Positions 16,514 through 26,200 of a stretch of 64,000 nt of DNA are shown in pieces. Position 1 is the stretch's first letter; each line of letters begins with the position of its first letter. This stretch comes from Bifidobacterium sp. ESL0784. Its GTDB lineage: Bacteria > Actinomycetota > Actinomycetes > Actinomycetales > Bifidobacteriaceae. A model generated the notes under the pieces. The model was not told the origin of the DNA. It saw nothing but the letters and a program-made list of their open reading frames with translations, and ran no database searches. Location: assembly GCF_029433295.1 (NCBI RefSeq), contig NZ_JAQTHV010000004.1:186001-250000 (forward strand). The letters run 5' to 3'. A program made the translations under genes and the position numbers.

Positions 16514-18166
16514 TTACTTGGTGATTTTCTCGTACTCGGGCAGTCCCATGTAATTGAAATCGACGTGCCTGATGTTTTTGGAGCTGCCGGCTGCGACGTT
16601 CGCATACCAGAGTGGTATCACGGGCAGATCGCGCAATAGCGTTTCTTCGGCCTGCTGATAGGTCGAGATCGAGTTCGATAGCGAAGGCTGCGCGGCGGCC
16701 TTATCAATCAAGGAATCGAATTCCTGACTCTTGTAATCGCCATTGTTGAGGCCTTTCCCGTCGGCGGCCGAGGAGTCATAGGCTTGGACCAGGTAGCCTT
16801 CCGGATGCGGATAATCCGACTGAAGCCCCTGTGCGAACGCGGCGTTGATGGTCCGGTTGTGAATGGCCCCGCTGAATTCCTTCTGTGTGGGCAGCGCATA
16901 AGGTGTGGCGTCGATTCCCAGCGTGTTCTTGATGGAATTGACGATGGATTCCACCCAGGGTTTGAAACCGCTGTCGGCGCTGTAGGCCAGGCGGAATTGT
17001 CCGTCGAAGGGGGAGATGGCATCGGCCTTTTTCCAAAGTTCCTTGGCTTCTTTGGGGTTGTAGCCAATGACGTCGGAGCCGGCGAGTTTGTTGGTATAGC
17101 CCTCGATGGTCGGGGCGGTAAAATCCGTGGCCACTGTGGCGGTTCCATGTAATACCTTGGTCGCAATATCCTTGCGATCGATGGACAGCGAAATCGCCTC
17201 ACGACGCAAACGACCTTCCTCCCCGCTGAAATGTTTGAGCTTCTGCGGAATAGTGAAGGATTTGAAGGCCGGGCCGGGTTTGATGTAAGGGGTCACGTCC
17301 TTGTCTGAGCGGAACGTGGTCAGCGCGGAGTTGGGAATGGTGTCGAGCACATCGAGATTGCCTCCTTCGAGATCCGAATATGCCGAATCGGCGTTGGTGT
17401 AGAGCTTGAAAGTAAGGCCTTGGTTGCTCGGTTTGCGAGGGCCCTTGTAGCTTTTGTTGGGGGTCATCCGTATCTCACGGTCATGGGTCCAGGACGCGAG
17501 TTTGTATGGGCCGTTACCGACGGGATGTTCCCCGAACGCCTTGATGTTGTTATAGGCGTTGGAAGGCATCGGCAGAAACGCCACGTCGCCCACTTTATAG
17601 CCGAATGATGAATCATGACCATTGATATCGACTTTGAGCGTGTTGTCGTCCACGGCGTGCAGCCCGGAAAGCTGAGCCTTGGGGTTGCCCTTTTCGTTTT
17701 GCAGGGCATCGTAGCCTGCGATGGTGGAGAAGATGGAGGCTCCCATCATCCCGTTGGCTGCGTTGGCCGCAAACGACCACGATTTGGCATAGGTCTCGGC
17801 CGTGATGCGCTCGCCGTTCGAGAAGGTGAGTCCAGGCTTCAACGCGATTGTATATTGGGAGGCATCGGCGTTGGGAGTGATTGATTGCGCACCGGCATTG
17901 ACAACCTTCCCGTTCTTGCCGAAGGTGACCAGTCCTTCGAACAGTTGCGTGACGACCTTCCATCCGGCAGTGTCATCGGTGTCGGAGGGGATAAGCCCTG
18001 CGGCGGGTTCGACGTTGTTGACCACCACCGGTTGCCCCGAGCCGGAAGAGTGGTCGGTCTGCTCGGGGCTGCCGCTCGAAGCGCCGCAACCGGCCAGGAC
18101 CATGGTGATGCTCAGAGTCAGAGCCAAGCCCATGATGGCGGTTTTAACGGTGTTTCGAGTGGACAT
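16514..18166 (-). CDS. ABC transporter substrate-binding lipoprotein, family 5 (oligopeptide type)
   Basis: Extracellular solute-binding protein of the OppA/DppA (SBP_bac_5) family, 550 aa, expected to bind peptides. N-terminal lipoprotein signal ITMVLAGCGASSG, with lipidation at Cys27, then a Ser/Gly/Gln linker. Family blocks: AGLIPSDTDDTAGWKVVTQLFEGLV, LKPGLTFSNGERITAETYAKSW, HPVGNGPYKLASWTHDREI, EGRLRREAISLSIDRKDIA and LLRDLPVIPLWYANV. The ATG has AAAAGG about 9 nt upstream. No permease or ATPase gene lies next to it, so it is an orphan binding protein that must work with a transporter encoded elsewhere. A perfect 21-bp palindrome lies upstream. Confidence 0.93.
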   Translation of the reverse strand: MSTRNTVKTAIMGLALTLSITMVLAGCGASSGSPEQTDHSSGSGQPVVVNNVEPAAGLIPSDTDDTAGWKVVTQLFEGLVTFGKNGKVVNAGAQSITPNADASQYTIALKPGLTFSNGERITAETYAKSWSFAANAANGMMGASIFSTIAGYDALQNEKGNPKAQLSGLHAVDDNTLKVDINGHDSSFGYKVGDVAFLPMPSNAYNNIKAFGEHPVGNGPYKLASWTHDREIRMTPNKSYKGPRKPSNQGLTFKLYTNADSAYSDLEGGNLDVLDTIPNSALTTFRSDKDVTPYIKPGPAFKSFTIPQKLKHFSGEEGRLRREAISLSIDRKDIATKVLHGTATVATDFTAPTIEGYTNKLAGSDVIGYNPKEAKELWKKADAISPFDGQFRLAYSADSGFKPWVESIVNSIKNTLGIDATPYALPTQKEFSGAIHNRTINAAFAQGLQSDYPHPEGYLVQAYDSSAADGKGLNNGDYKSQEFDSLIDKAAAQPSLSNSISTYQQAEETLLRDLPVIPLWYANVAAGSSKNIRHVDFNYMGLPEYEKITK

Positions 18167-18309
18167 ATGGACGACCTTTTCTCGCTGGGGTTTTTACAGC
18201 TTTGAGTTGTGTATTATCAACCATATCGGCTTCATCCCTGTTAGCGAAGTGTTTCTGGCGTAACTTTTGCGGATAGGTGAACGTGAGATTATCGGCGTTG
18301 TTTATGACA

Positions 18310-18330
18310 GTCTATCAAACTTTGATAGAC
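18310..18330. promoter_or_regulatory. perfect 21-bp palindrome (operator candidate)
   Basis: GTCTATCAAA-C-TTTGATAGAC, two perfect 10-bp arms around one central base, in the divergent region between the peptide-binding lipoprotein (start 18166) and the histidine phosphatase (start 18488). No U-tract follows, which argues against a terminator. The size and symmetry suit a dimeric repressor. Confidence 0.55.
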
Positions 18331-18487
18331 GTTACCGGCCGGGATAGCGGAATAATTTTTTGCTTTTTACAAATATCGCCGGGTTCGGTTCGGTTGCGAT
18401 TTACGTTTCCGCCTGGCCGCTGAACATGGGATTATGATTGATGGCAGTATTTATTATGAGGTCCATGTAGGGAATTGAGGTGGGCAT

Positions 18488-19300
18488 ATGGGTATGCCAT
18501 TGGATTTGTATGTGATTCGGCACGGGGAGTCGGAGGCGAACGTCATCGTCAAGGCTGGGGAGCACGGCGACAATTCCCTGTTTACGCAGGACAATGTCAC
18601 CGTGCCGGACCGTTCATGGAGGCTCACGGCGACGGGACGCAAGCAGGCCTATTGCATTGGCCGCTGGCTGGTCGAGCAGCAGCAGCTCTTCGACCGCTAT
18701 CTGGTCTCGCCTTATGTTCGTACCCGCGAGACCGCGGCGACTATGGCGTTGCCCAAGGCCAAGTGGGAGGAGACCCGCGTCTTGCGTGAGCGTTCGTGGG
18801 GTGAGATCAGCACCGTGACCCAGGACGTGTTCAAGAACAACTACGAGCGCAACTGGATGTTCAAGAAAACCGACCCGCTCTACTGGCGTCCGCCGGCCGG
18901 TGAGTCCATTGCCGACGTGGCCGAGAACCGTGCGCATAATCTGCTCACGTCACTGAACCGCCGTGCCGAAGCCCAGTCCGTCATCGCGGTCACCCACGGT
19001 GATTTCATGCTTTCGCTGATGCTGACGCTCGAGGACCTTTCCGACGAGGAGTTTCTGCGCCGCGCCGACAGCGACAGCTGGAAGATCACCAACTGCACTT
19101 GCCTGCACTATTCGCGCCGGGACCCCAACACCGGGCGCACCGACGAACGCATCCGTTTCGAACAGACCGCCCGCCCTGTCTACGACAAGGACACCGGCCG
19201 TTGGACGATTAAGGTCGACCCGTGGCGCGAGTTCCAGCGTCCCTTCCTCTCCAATGGCGACCTCGTAGACGTCGTCCAGTCCGTTACTCCGCATCTGTGA
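18488..19300 (+). CDS. histidine phosphatase family protein (phosphoglycerate-mutase-like)
   Basis: A 270-aa cytosolic phosphatase of branch 1 of the histidine phosphatase superfamily. Phospho-acceptor motif VIRHGESEAN at residues 9-18, second Arg in SPYVRTRETA, catalytic Glu in LRERSWGEIS, and second His in AVTHGDFML. It carries extra length (WKITNCTCLHYSRRD onward) beyond the roughly 200-aa core. The true substrate is unknown; glycolytic phosphoglycerate mutase is unlikely because the sequence is distant from GpmA. GAGGTGG lies about 5 nt before the ATG. Confidence 0.87.
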   Translation: MGMPLDLYVIRHGESEANVIVKAGEHGDNSLFTQDNVTVPDRSWRLTATGRKQAYCIGRWLVEQQQLFDRYLVSPYVRTRETAATMALPKAKWEETRVLRERSWGEISTVTQDVFKNNYERNWMFKKTDPLYWRPPAGESIADVAENRAHNLLTSLNRRAEAQSVIAVTHGDFMLSLMLTLEDLSDEEFLRRADSDSWKITNCTCLHYSRRDPNTGRTDERIRFEQTARPVYDKDTGRWTIKVDPWREFQRPFLSNGDLVDVVQSVTPHL

Positions 19301-19332
19301 GAAAACCGACACGCCGAAGTCAAAGGGGCCGC

Positions 19333-19372
19333 TATAATATCCAACGGCGCGCGACGAAATCAAGGTCGCGCG
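19333..19372 (+). promoter_or_regulatory. promoter -10 and leader hairpin of uracil permease gene
   Basis: TATAAT at 19333-19338 is followed by an 8-bp GC stem (CGCGCGAC/GTCGCGCG, 19348-19372, 9-nt loop) in the expected 5' leader, 55 nt before the start codon. No -35 consensus and no T-tract directly after the hairpin, so its role (stability, attenuation or none) is open. Confidence 0.45.
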
Positions 19373-19427
19373 GTGAATCCCCTATTTTCAATTAGTGGCG
19401 GAAGTATGCCCAAAAGGAGAGTCAAGG

Positions 19428-20711
19428 ATGAGCAACATGTTCACCTGGAAACTGCACGGTGATGGCAAGACGTTAAATCCCGGAGAAGTGGTCGACCCCG
19501 ACGAGCGCATGACATGGGGCCGAACGGCGGGCATTGGTGCCCAGCACGTCATCGCGATGTTCGGTGCGACGTTCCTCGTTCCGATTCTGACGGGCTTCGA
19601 TCCGTCCACTACGTTGTTCTTCACGGCGATGTCGACGGCGTTGTTCCTGTTGATTAATAAAAATGAGCTACCCAGTTATTTGGGTAGCTCATTTGGTTTT
19701 ATAGCCCCGATCGTCGCGGTCACCACCGCACACAAGGGCATTGCCGTGGCCAGCTTCGGCATCATGGTCACCGGCATGCTGCTCGCGCTCATCGGCATCC
19801 TGGTGCACTTCGCCGGCGCCAAGTGGATCGACATCATCATGCCCCCGGTGGTCAATGGCGCCATCGTCGCCATCATCGGTTTCAACCTCGCGCCATCGGT
19901 CTGGAACAACTTCCAGAAGGCCCCCGACACCGCTGCGGTCACGCTGGTCGCCGTCCTGCTCATCGCGGTGCTCTTCAAGGGCCTGCTCGGCCGCCTCAAC
20001 ATCCTGCTTGGTGTATTGGTTGGCTACGCCTACGCCTGCTTCCGTGGCCAGGTCGATTTCGCTGCGGTCGGCAAGGCTGCATGGATCGGCTTCCCGCACT
20101 TCTACCTTCCGCAGGTTGACTTCTCCGTCCTGCCGATGTTCATCCCGGTGGTCATGGTCCTGATCGCCGAAAACGTCGGCCATGTCAAGTCGGTCGCGCA
20201 GATGACCGGCCGCAACTATGACGACCACATCGGCACCGCTCTCTTCGCCGACGGTCTTGGGACCACCATCGCCGGCTTTGGCGGCGGTTCCGGCACCACC
20301 ACCTACGGTGAGAATATCGGCGTGATGGCCGCCACCCGCGTCTATTCCACCGCCGCCTACTGGTGTGCCGCCGCTTTCGCCCTGATCCTGAGTCTCTGCC
20401 CGAAGTTCGGTGCCATCATCAACACGATTCCCGCCGGCGTCTTGGGCGGCGTGACCACCCTGCTCTACGGCATGATCGGCATGGTCGGCGTGCGCATCTG
20501 GGTCGACAACCACGTCGATTTCGGCAAGCCGCTCAACAACATGACTGCCGCGGTGACGATGATCATCGGCATCGCCGACTTTGGCTTCGCCATCAGCGGG
20601 GTCAAGTTCAACGGCATCGCCATCGGCACCGTCGCGGTGCTCGTCATGTACCACGGCCTGCGCGCCATCGGCCGCGCTACCGGAGCTATCGCCAAGGATG
20701 GCACCGAGTGA
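19428..20711 (+). CDS. uraA: uracil permease (NCS2 family)
   Basis: Proton-coupled nucleobase transporter of the NCS2/UraA type, 427 aa with about 12-14 membrane segments; imports uracil, possibly xanthine. Family motifs: RTAGIGAQHVIAMFGATFLVP, PSYLGSSFGFIAPI, VVNGAIVAIIGFNLAPSVW, ENVGHVKSVAQMTGRNYD and the signature GFGGGSGTTTYGENIGVMA. The ATG at 19428 has AAAGGAG upstream; the earlier in-frame codon at 19395 lacks one. Oddity: codons for NKNELPSYLGSSFGF (19655-19700) are AT-rich and rare for this genome and form a 14-bp terminator-like hairpin, while the protein there is conserved. A terminator follows the gene. Confidence 0.94.
   Translation: MSNMFTWKLHGDGKTLNPGEVVDPDERMTWGRTAGIGAQHVIAMFGATFLVPILTGFDPSTTLFFTAMSTALFLLINKNELPSYLGSSFGFIAPIVAVTTAHKGIAVASFGIMVTGMLLALIGILVHFAGAKWIDIIMPPVVNGAIVAIIGFNLAPSVWNNFQKAPDTAAVTLVAVLLIAVLFKGLLGRLNILLGVLVGYAYACFRGQVDFAAVGKAAWIGFPHFYLPQVDFSVLPMFIPVVMVLIAENVGHVKSVAQMTGRNYDDHIGTALFADGLGTTIAGFGGGSGTTTYGENIGVMAATRVYSTAAYWCAAAFALILSLCPKFGAIINTIPAGVLGGVTTLLYGMIGMVGVRIWVDNHVDFGKPLNNMTAAVTMIIGIADFGFAISGVKFNGIAIGTVAVLVMYHGLRAIGRATGAIAKDGTE
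19661..19694 (+). repeat. terminator-like hairpin inside uraA coding region
   Basis: AAATGAGCTACCCA (19661-19674), 6-nt loop, and TGGGTAGCTCATTT (19681-19694) pair perfectly over 14 bp, followed by GGTTTTATAG. The stretch is AT-rich in the middle of a GC-rich gene and remains in frame. It has the shape of an intrinsic terminator but lies about 235 nt into the open reading frame. Confidence 0.85.
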
Positions 20712-20766
20712 TGCGGCGGTAATCGCTGACACATCAAATGCTCGGCTTGCCCTCGTAAGGCAACGA

Positions 20767-20805
20767 TAATGCCGGATTGACAGACATTCTGTCATCCGGC
20801 ATTAT
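20767..20805 (+). terminator. terminator after uraA
   Basis: Long stem ATAATGCCGGAT-(T)-GACAGA with its complement, one bulged T and a 3-nt loop, followed by TCAAT. Placed 55 nt after the uraA stop. Confidence 0.75.
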
Positions 20806-20910
20806 TCAATCAAGAACGTCATGCGGCGCCTGGCAAGGCAAATACTGACATCCTGTTGATTGCTCAGCCGTATGTTTTAAAGTAAGAGCAGTACCAAAAG
20901 GAGAATCGTC

Positions 20911-21429
20911 GTGAGCACACACATCATCGTCATGGGCGTTTCGGGATGCGGGAAAACCACCGTGGCTCAAGCCCTCGCGGACAAATTCGGTTTCGAAATG
21001 GCGGAGGGTGACGATTTCCATCCCAAGGCCAATGTCGAGAAAATGAGCCATGGCATCCCGCTGGACGATGATGACCGTTGGCCATGGCTCAAGACCATCA
21101 ATCAGTGGATGTGCGACAAGGACGCCAAAAATGTGTCGACGGTGGTTTCCTGTTCCGCTTTGAAACGGGCTTATCGTGATGTGCTGCGTCAAAATCTCGA
21201 CGTACTGTTCATTCATTTGGTGGGTTCCGAGGAACTGATCGGTTCAAGGATGAAACGGCGCAAGGGCCATTACATGCCGGTTTCGCTGCTTCCGAGCCAG
21301 TTCGCCGATCTTGAGCCTTTGCAGCCCGATGAAACAGGTTGCGATATTGATATTTCCGGAAGCCCCCGGCAAGTCGAGGAAAGCGCGCTTCAGGTTGCCG
21401 AAAAATATATTGCCACTGAACAAATGTAA
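20911..21429 (+). CDS. gntK: gluconokinase
   Basis: Phosphorylates D-gluconate to 6-phosphogluconate with ATP. The 172-aa product has Walker A GVSGCGKTTVAQAL (residues 9-22), EGDDFHPKANVEKMSHGIPLDDDDRWPWL (the gluconate-kinase signature region), VVSCSALKRAYRD and GHYMPVSLLPSQFADLEPL. Length is standard. The GTG start has AAAGGAG 7 nt upstream. No gluconate permease or dehydratase is nearby. In organisms using the bifid shunt its product would enter pentose-phosphate reactions. It converges with brnQ with only 6 bases between stop codons and no visible terminator. Confidence 0.95.
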   Translation: MSTHIIVMGVSGCGKTTVAQALADKFGFEMAEGDDFHPKANVEKMSHGIPLDDDDRWPWLKTINQWMCDKDAKNVSTVVSCSALKRAYRDVLRQNLDVLFIHLVGSEELIGSRMKRRKGHYMPVSLLPSQFADLEPLQPDETGCDIDISGSPRQVEESALQVAEKYIATEQM

Positions 21430-21435
21430 TTGATT

Positions 21436-22863
21436 TCAGAGGGTCTGATGGCCCTTGCGGATCAGGCTATCGATGATGCCGATGACGATCCCGGCAGCGG
21501 CAGGAATGAGCCACGTCAGCTGGGTTTGATACAGCGGCAAATGGGCTAGTGCACCGCTTACTGTTGCCATGTGGAGCCCCAAGACGGCGAGCAGTTTGAC
21601 GATGCAGTCGAAAATGGTGTAAACCGCGACCAGCAGCACCGTCCAGAAATAAACGCGCGGGAACTTGGACGTGAACGGCTTTTCGACGAGATTGAGCAGC
21701 ACGAGCACGATGGCGATGGGGTAGAGCGCGCCGAGCACCGGCAACGAGACGGTGATGATGGCGCTCAGGCCCGCGTTCGAGACGATGAAACTGAAGACGG
21801 CAAAGAAGATACTCCAAGCCTGATATTTCACCGGGCGGCCGAAGACAGTGGGGAAGTTTTCCTCGAAATACGTCGCGCAGGTCGAGATGAGGCCTGTGCA
21901 GACATTGAAACAGGCGAGCACGAAGATGAGACCGACGAAGGCGGTACCGATGGAGCCGAAGGCCGAGGTGGTGAGGTTGGTCAACACGGTGGCGCCGGTG
22001 TCGTTCTTGCCGTTGGCGGATTTGATGGTTCCGCTCACCGTGCCGATGAAGGAAAGCGCCGCATAGATAATGATGAGCAGGATACCCGCGCCGGTGCCAG
22101 CGATACCAGTTTCGCGGCGGTTCGCCTTGGTGTCAGAGACGCCGAATTCCGAGATGTTGGCGGAAATGACGATGCCGAAGTAGAGCGCGGCCAGAAGATC
22201 CATGGTCTGATAGCCGTTGATGAACCCGTAAATCAGCGAGCCGTGCGCAAAGTCGCCAGACGGCTTGCCCAGTGGGGCGTGGCTTATGAAGATGCAGGCG
22301 ACGAACATGACCGCGATAAGCACCAACAAGAGCGGGCCCATGAAGCGTCCCAGCGATTTGGAGAGCTTTTCAGGGTGCTGGCTCAGGATGAACGACAACG
22401 TGAAGAAGACCAGTGAATAGATCAGCAAAGCCACGCGGTTGTTTTCGCCGGCGAACGGGGTGACGGCCATCTCGTAGGATGTTGTGGCCGTGCGGGGAAT
22501 GGCGAAGCAGGGGCCGATGGCCATGATGATGACGAAGGCCAAAACCGCAGCGAACTTGGGAGAGACGCGCGATGCAAGGTGTTCGAAGCCTCCCGCTGAG
22601 GCTACAGCAAGCACACCCAGAATCGGCAGACCTACAGCCGAAACGATAAAACCGATGGTGGCCGGCAATGCGGCGGATTGCGCCTGTGCGCCCATAAGCG
22701 GCGGGAAGATGAGGTTGCCGGCTCCGAAAAACATGGAGAAGAAGGTGAAGGCAATGACCAGACGGTGTTTGCCCGACAGTCTTGTCGATTCCGGTTTGGG
22801 ATTCATCTGTTGCGGGCTGCCGTCTGCTTGTGGCCGGGCGGTTTCTCTCGCTGTTTGGGACAT
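21436..22863 (-). CDS. brnQ: branched-chain amino acid transport carrier BrnQ
   Basis: Cation-coupled LIVCS-family carrier for Leu, Ile and Val; 475 aa, about 12 membrane segments. Motifs: FTFFSMFFGAGNLIFPPLMG (helix 1), GFIVSAVGLPILGVLAV, YEMAVTPFA, GYQTMDLLAALYFGIVI, CFNVCTGLISTCATYFEE and SFIVSNAGLSAIITVSLP. The N-terminal 25 residues are a polar tail. I chose the ATG at 22863, with AGGAG 5 nt upstream; the frame is open far beyond it but shows no family similarity or ribosome-binding site there. A TATTTTG-N5-CAAAATA dyad lies just upstream of the Shine-Dalgarno sequence. Confidence 0.94.
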   Translation of the reverse strand: MSQTARETARPQADGSPQQMNPKPESTRLSGKHRLVIAFTFFSMFFGAGNLIFPPLMGAQAQSAALPATIGFIVSAVGLPILGVLAVASAGGFEHLASRVSPKFAAVLAFVIIMAIGPCFAIPRTATTSYEMAVTPFAGENNRVALLIYSLVFFTLSFILSQHPEKLSKSLGRFMGPLLLVLIAVMFVACIFISHAPLGKPSGDFAHGSLIYGFINGYQTMDLLAALYFGIVISANISEFGVSDTKANRRETGIAGTGAGILLIIIYAALSFIGTVSGTIKSANGKNDTGATVLTNLTTSAFGSIGTAFVGLIFVLACFNVCTGLISTCATYFEENFPTVFGRPVKYQAWSIFFAVFSFIVSNAGLSAIITVSLPVLGALYPIAIVLVLLNLVEKPFTSKFPRVYFWTVLLVAVYTIFDCIVKLLAVLGLHMATVSGALAHLPLYQTQLTWLIPAAAGIVIGIIDSLIRKGHQTL

Positions 22864-22876
22864 ACTGGCTCCTGGG

Positions 22877-22895
22877 TATTTTGTACTGCAAAATA
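22877..22895. promoter_or_regulatory. dyad in brnQ 5' leader
   Basis: TATTTTG-N5-CAAAATA, 14-32 nt upstream of the brnQ start. A TATATT hexamer (minus strand, near 22930) could be the -10 element. The rest of 22864-23211, between divergent brnQ and the UPF0182 gene, shows no ORF or structured RNA that I can name. Confidence 0.35.
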
Positions 22896-23211
22896 TCGTT
22901 GCATGATCTATGCTGGCGACTCTCACTAATATAACATGCGACGATTGGATACGGGATGTTGGATTTCTGGGTAATTTTGATACTGTTTTGTCGGTGATGG
23001 GCTTCCGGGTGCTTCCGTTTTTCCGTCGTCGGAAACATGACGTTTTCCCGTCAATTTCCGTGTGGATTGGATTGCGGGCGGTAGTGATGCAGCTGGTTTT
23101 ATCTAAATTTTGTTGACGGGAAGAATTATTGATTTTGATGGATAAATACCATTGCGTACAAAGGTAATCCGCCCAAAAGTGACGGGCGACACCTTTCGGT
23201 ACGATTGAGGC

Positions 23212-26200
23212 ATGTCCTTCTTTGACTTTTTCGGCGGGTTCCCGGATCCGCGCAATGGCTCCAACCGTTACCGCCAGCAAGACGATGACGATGACTCGAC
23301 GATTCTGCACGTTCAGACCGACGGGGACGACGATGCCGATAACGGTCATCGACATCAAAATTTCTCGGCGAGTGATTTCTGGCCGCCGCGCAACGGCAAC
23401 CCTCGCCTGACCCGCCATCCAAGCCCCAAGCCCCGAGGGCAGGGCGCCTCCAAGGGAACGAAGGTCTTCATCGGCGCGGTTGTGGTCGTGGTGCTGATTC
23501 TCGCCCTGCTTTTCGGCCTTGACCATTTCGTCACCGACCTCATGTGGTTTGGGCAGCTCGGATTCCAATCGGTGGTATGGACACAGCTTTGGACGAAGGT
23601 CGGCCTGTGGGTCGCGTTCGCGGTGTTGATGGCGTTGGTGAGCTATTTCGCCGCCACCATGGCCATTCGCAAGCGCCCGGATTCCGCTGACGGTTCCAAG
23701 ATTCGTGTCAAAGGCGACGTCGTCGAGGTAGGCAAGTCAGTCAGCTCGAAGACGGCCAGGCGTGTGGCGGTCGTCGTCTCCCTCATCGTCGGCCTGATTT
23801 TCGGTTCCCAGTTCAACTCGAACTGGTCCGAGGTTCTCTTGATGTTCCACGCCCAGCCATTCGGCGTGCGCGACCCGCAGTTCGGCATCGACAACGGCTT
23901 CTATGTCTTCATCCTTCCTGGCGTGAATCTCATGCTTTCCGCTTTGCGAATGCTGCTCTTCTTCGGCCTGCTCTTCTCTATAGTCACCCACTTTGCCATG
24001 GGCGGCATCCGCATCACCATGCCGGTCGACGGCCACGGCATCATGACCATGACCAAGTACGCTCGTCGCCAGATCAGTGTCTGGTTCATCCTCAATATGC
24101 TAGCCTGGTCCGTCCGTCAGGTCATCGGCGTGTTCAATACACTTACCCAGACGGGTGACCGTTTCACCGGCGCTGATTACACCACGGTGCATGCCAATGT
24201 TCCCGTCGCCTTTATCCTCGCCGGTCTGACCGCGATTCTTGGCCTTTTGCTGGGCATCTGGCTCATGCGTTCCCATTCCTTTGACGGCCCGGCCTCGCCG
24301 GATGTCCGCGTGGTCGCCGCCGTCAAGGCGTGGCGTGTGCCGATGATCGCCGTCGCCGCCGTCGTGGTGGTGGCCATCGTGCTCGGCATGCTCTGGCCGA
24401 TGCTCCTGCAGCGTTTCAAGGTCAGCCCGAACGAGCAGGAAATGGAATCGTCTTATATCGCCCGCAATATCAAGGCGACCCAACAGGGCTATGGCCTCGA
24501 CAAGGTCAAGGTCGGCGGTTACAACGCCACCACTCACGGCCAGTCCGGTGCGCTCGCCAGCGACCCGGAGACCACCGCGCAGATCCGTCTGCTCGACCCG
24601 GAGGTCATCTCCCCGACATTCAAGCAGCTGCAGCAGTCCAAGCAGTATTATATGTTCGCGGATTCGCTGGCGGTCGATAAATACGACATCGACGGCAAGA
24701 GCCAGGACACTGTCATCGCAGCCCGCGAGCTCAACGTCAACGGCAACGACAACCGCAACTGGGTCAATGACCACACCGTATTCACGCACGGCTATGGCGT
24801 TGTCGCCGCTTACGGCAACAAGGTGACCAGTGATGGCAATCCCGAGTTCTTCGAATCCGGCATTCCCACCCAGGGCAAGCTGACGAAGTCGCAGCACTAT
24901 GAGCCGCGCATCTACTTCTCGCCGAACTCGCCGGATTATTCCATTGTCGGCTCGCCTAAGGGTAGCAAGCCTTGGGAATTCGATTATCCGCAGGGTTCCA
25001 CCGGCGCCTCCAACACCTTTGAAGGCAATGGCGGCCCGAAGGTCAACAACATGTTGACCCGTTTGCTCTACGCCATCCGTTTCGGCAGCGACCAGATCTT
25101 CTTCTCCGACCGTGTCACCTCCGATTCGCAGATTCTCTATGACCGTAGCCCGCGCGACCGCGTGGCCAAGGTAGCACCTTATCTGACCCTCGATGGACGT
25201 GTCTATCCGGCGGTGGTCAACGGACGGGTGAAATGGATTGTTGACGGCTATACGACTTCGGCCGCCTATCCGTATTCGCAAATGACCGATCTCGGCGTGG
25301 CCACACAGGATTCGACCACGATTACCTCCAAGACCGTGCAAGGGCTCAATGCGCAGCCCGCCAACTACATCCGCAACTCGGTGAAGGCCACAGTGGACGC
25401 CTACGACGGTTCGGTCGATCTCTATACTTGGGATACGAAGGATCCGGTCATCAAGGCATGGCAGAAGATATTCCCGGGCCAGTACCATCCGATTTCGGAT
25501 ATTTCCGGCCAGCTGATGAGCCATCTGCGCTACCCGGAAAGCCTTTTCAAAGTCCAGCGCCAGCTTTTGGCCAAGTACCATGTCACCAGCCCCGGCCAGT
25601 TCTTCTCGGGCGAGGACTTCTGGCAGACCCCTGTCGACCCAACCGAAGCCAAGGATGCGCAGCAACGCGACGTACTGCAGCCGCCGTACTATCTGACTCT
25701 GAAGACAGGCGGATCGAAACGACCGCTCTTCTCGCTGACCTCCACCTACATCCCGGCAGGTGCCTCCACGCGTGAGATTTTGACTGGCTTCCTCTCCGTT
25801 GATTCCGACGCCGGGAACACCAAGGGCAAGATAGGGCCGAATTACGGTACCATACGACTGCAGGAGTTACCGAAGGATGCCAACGTGCCGGGGCCCGGGC
25901 AGGCGCAGAACAACTTCAATTCCAACGCCGATGTTTCCAAGGAACTTAACCTTCTGGAACAGGGCTCCACCAAGGTCAGACGCGGCAATCTGCTGACCCT
26001 GCCATTGGGCGGCGGCCTGGTCTACGTCGAGCCGGTTTACGTGCAGTCCAACGGTCCGACCAGCTTCCCGCTTCTGAAAAAGGTCCTGGTTGCCTTCGGC
26101 GATCAGGTCGGTTTCGCCGATACGTTGGACGAAGCGCTTGACCAGGTCTTCGGCGGTGATTCCGGCGCTTCAGCGGGTGATGCCGAAAACAAGGGCGGTG

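Noticed and set aside
16359..16553. 64-codon frame in the hsp20 to lipoprotein gap
   Set aside because: No Shine-Dalgarno sequence, no similarity to a family I know, and it overlaps the end of the lipoprotein gene.
24100..25665. 521-codon open frame on the minus strand opposite UPF0182
   Set aside because: It is wholly antisense to a well-supported gene, has no ribosome-binding site or family resemblance, and long antisense frames are common in high-GC coding DNA.
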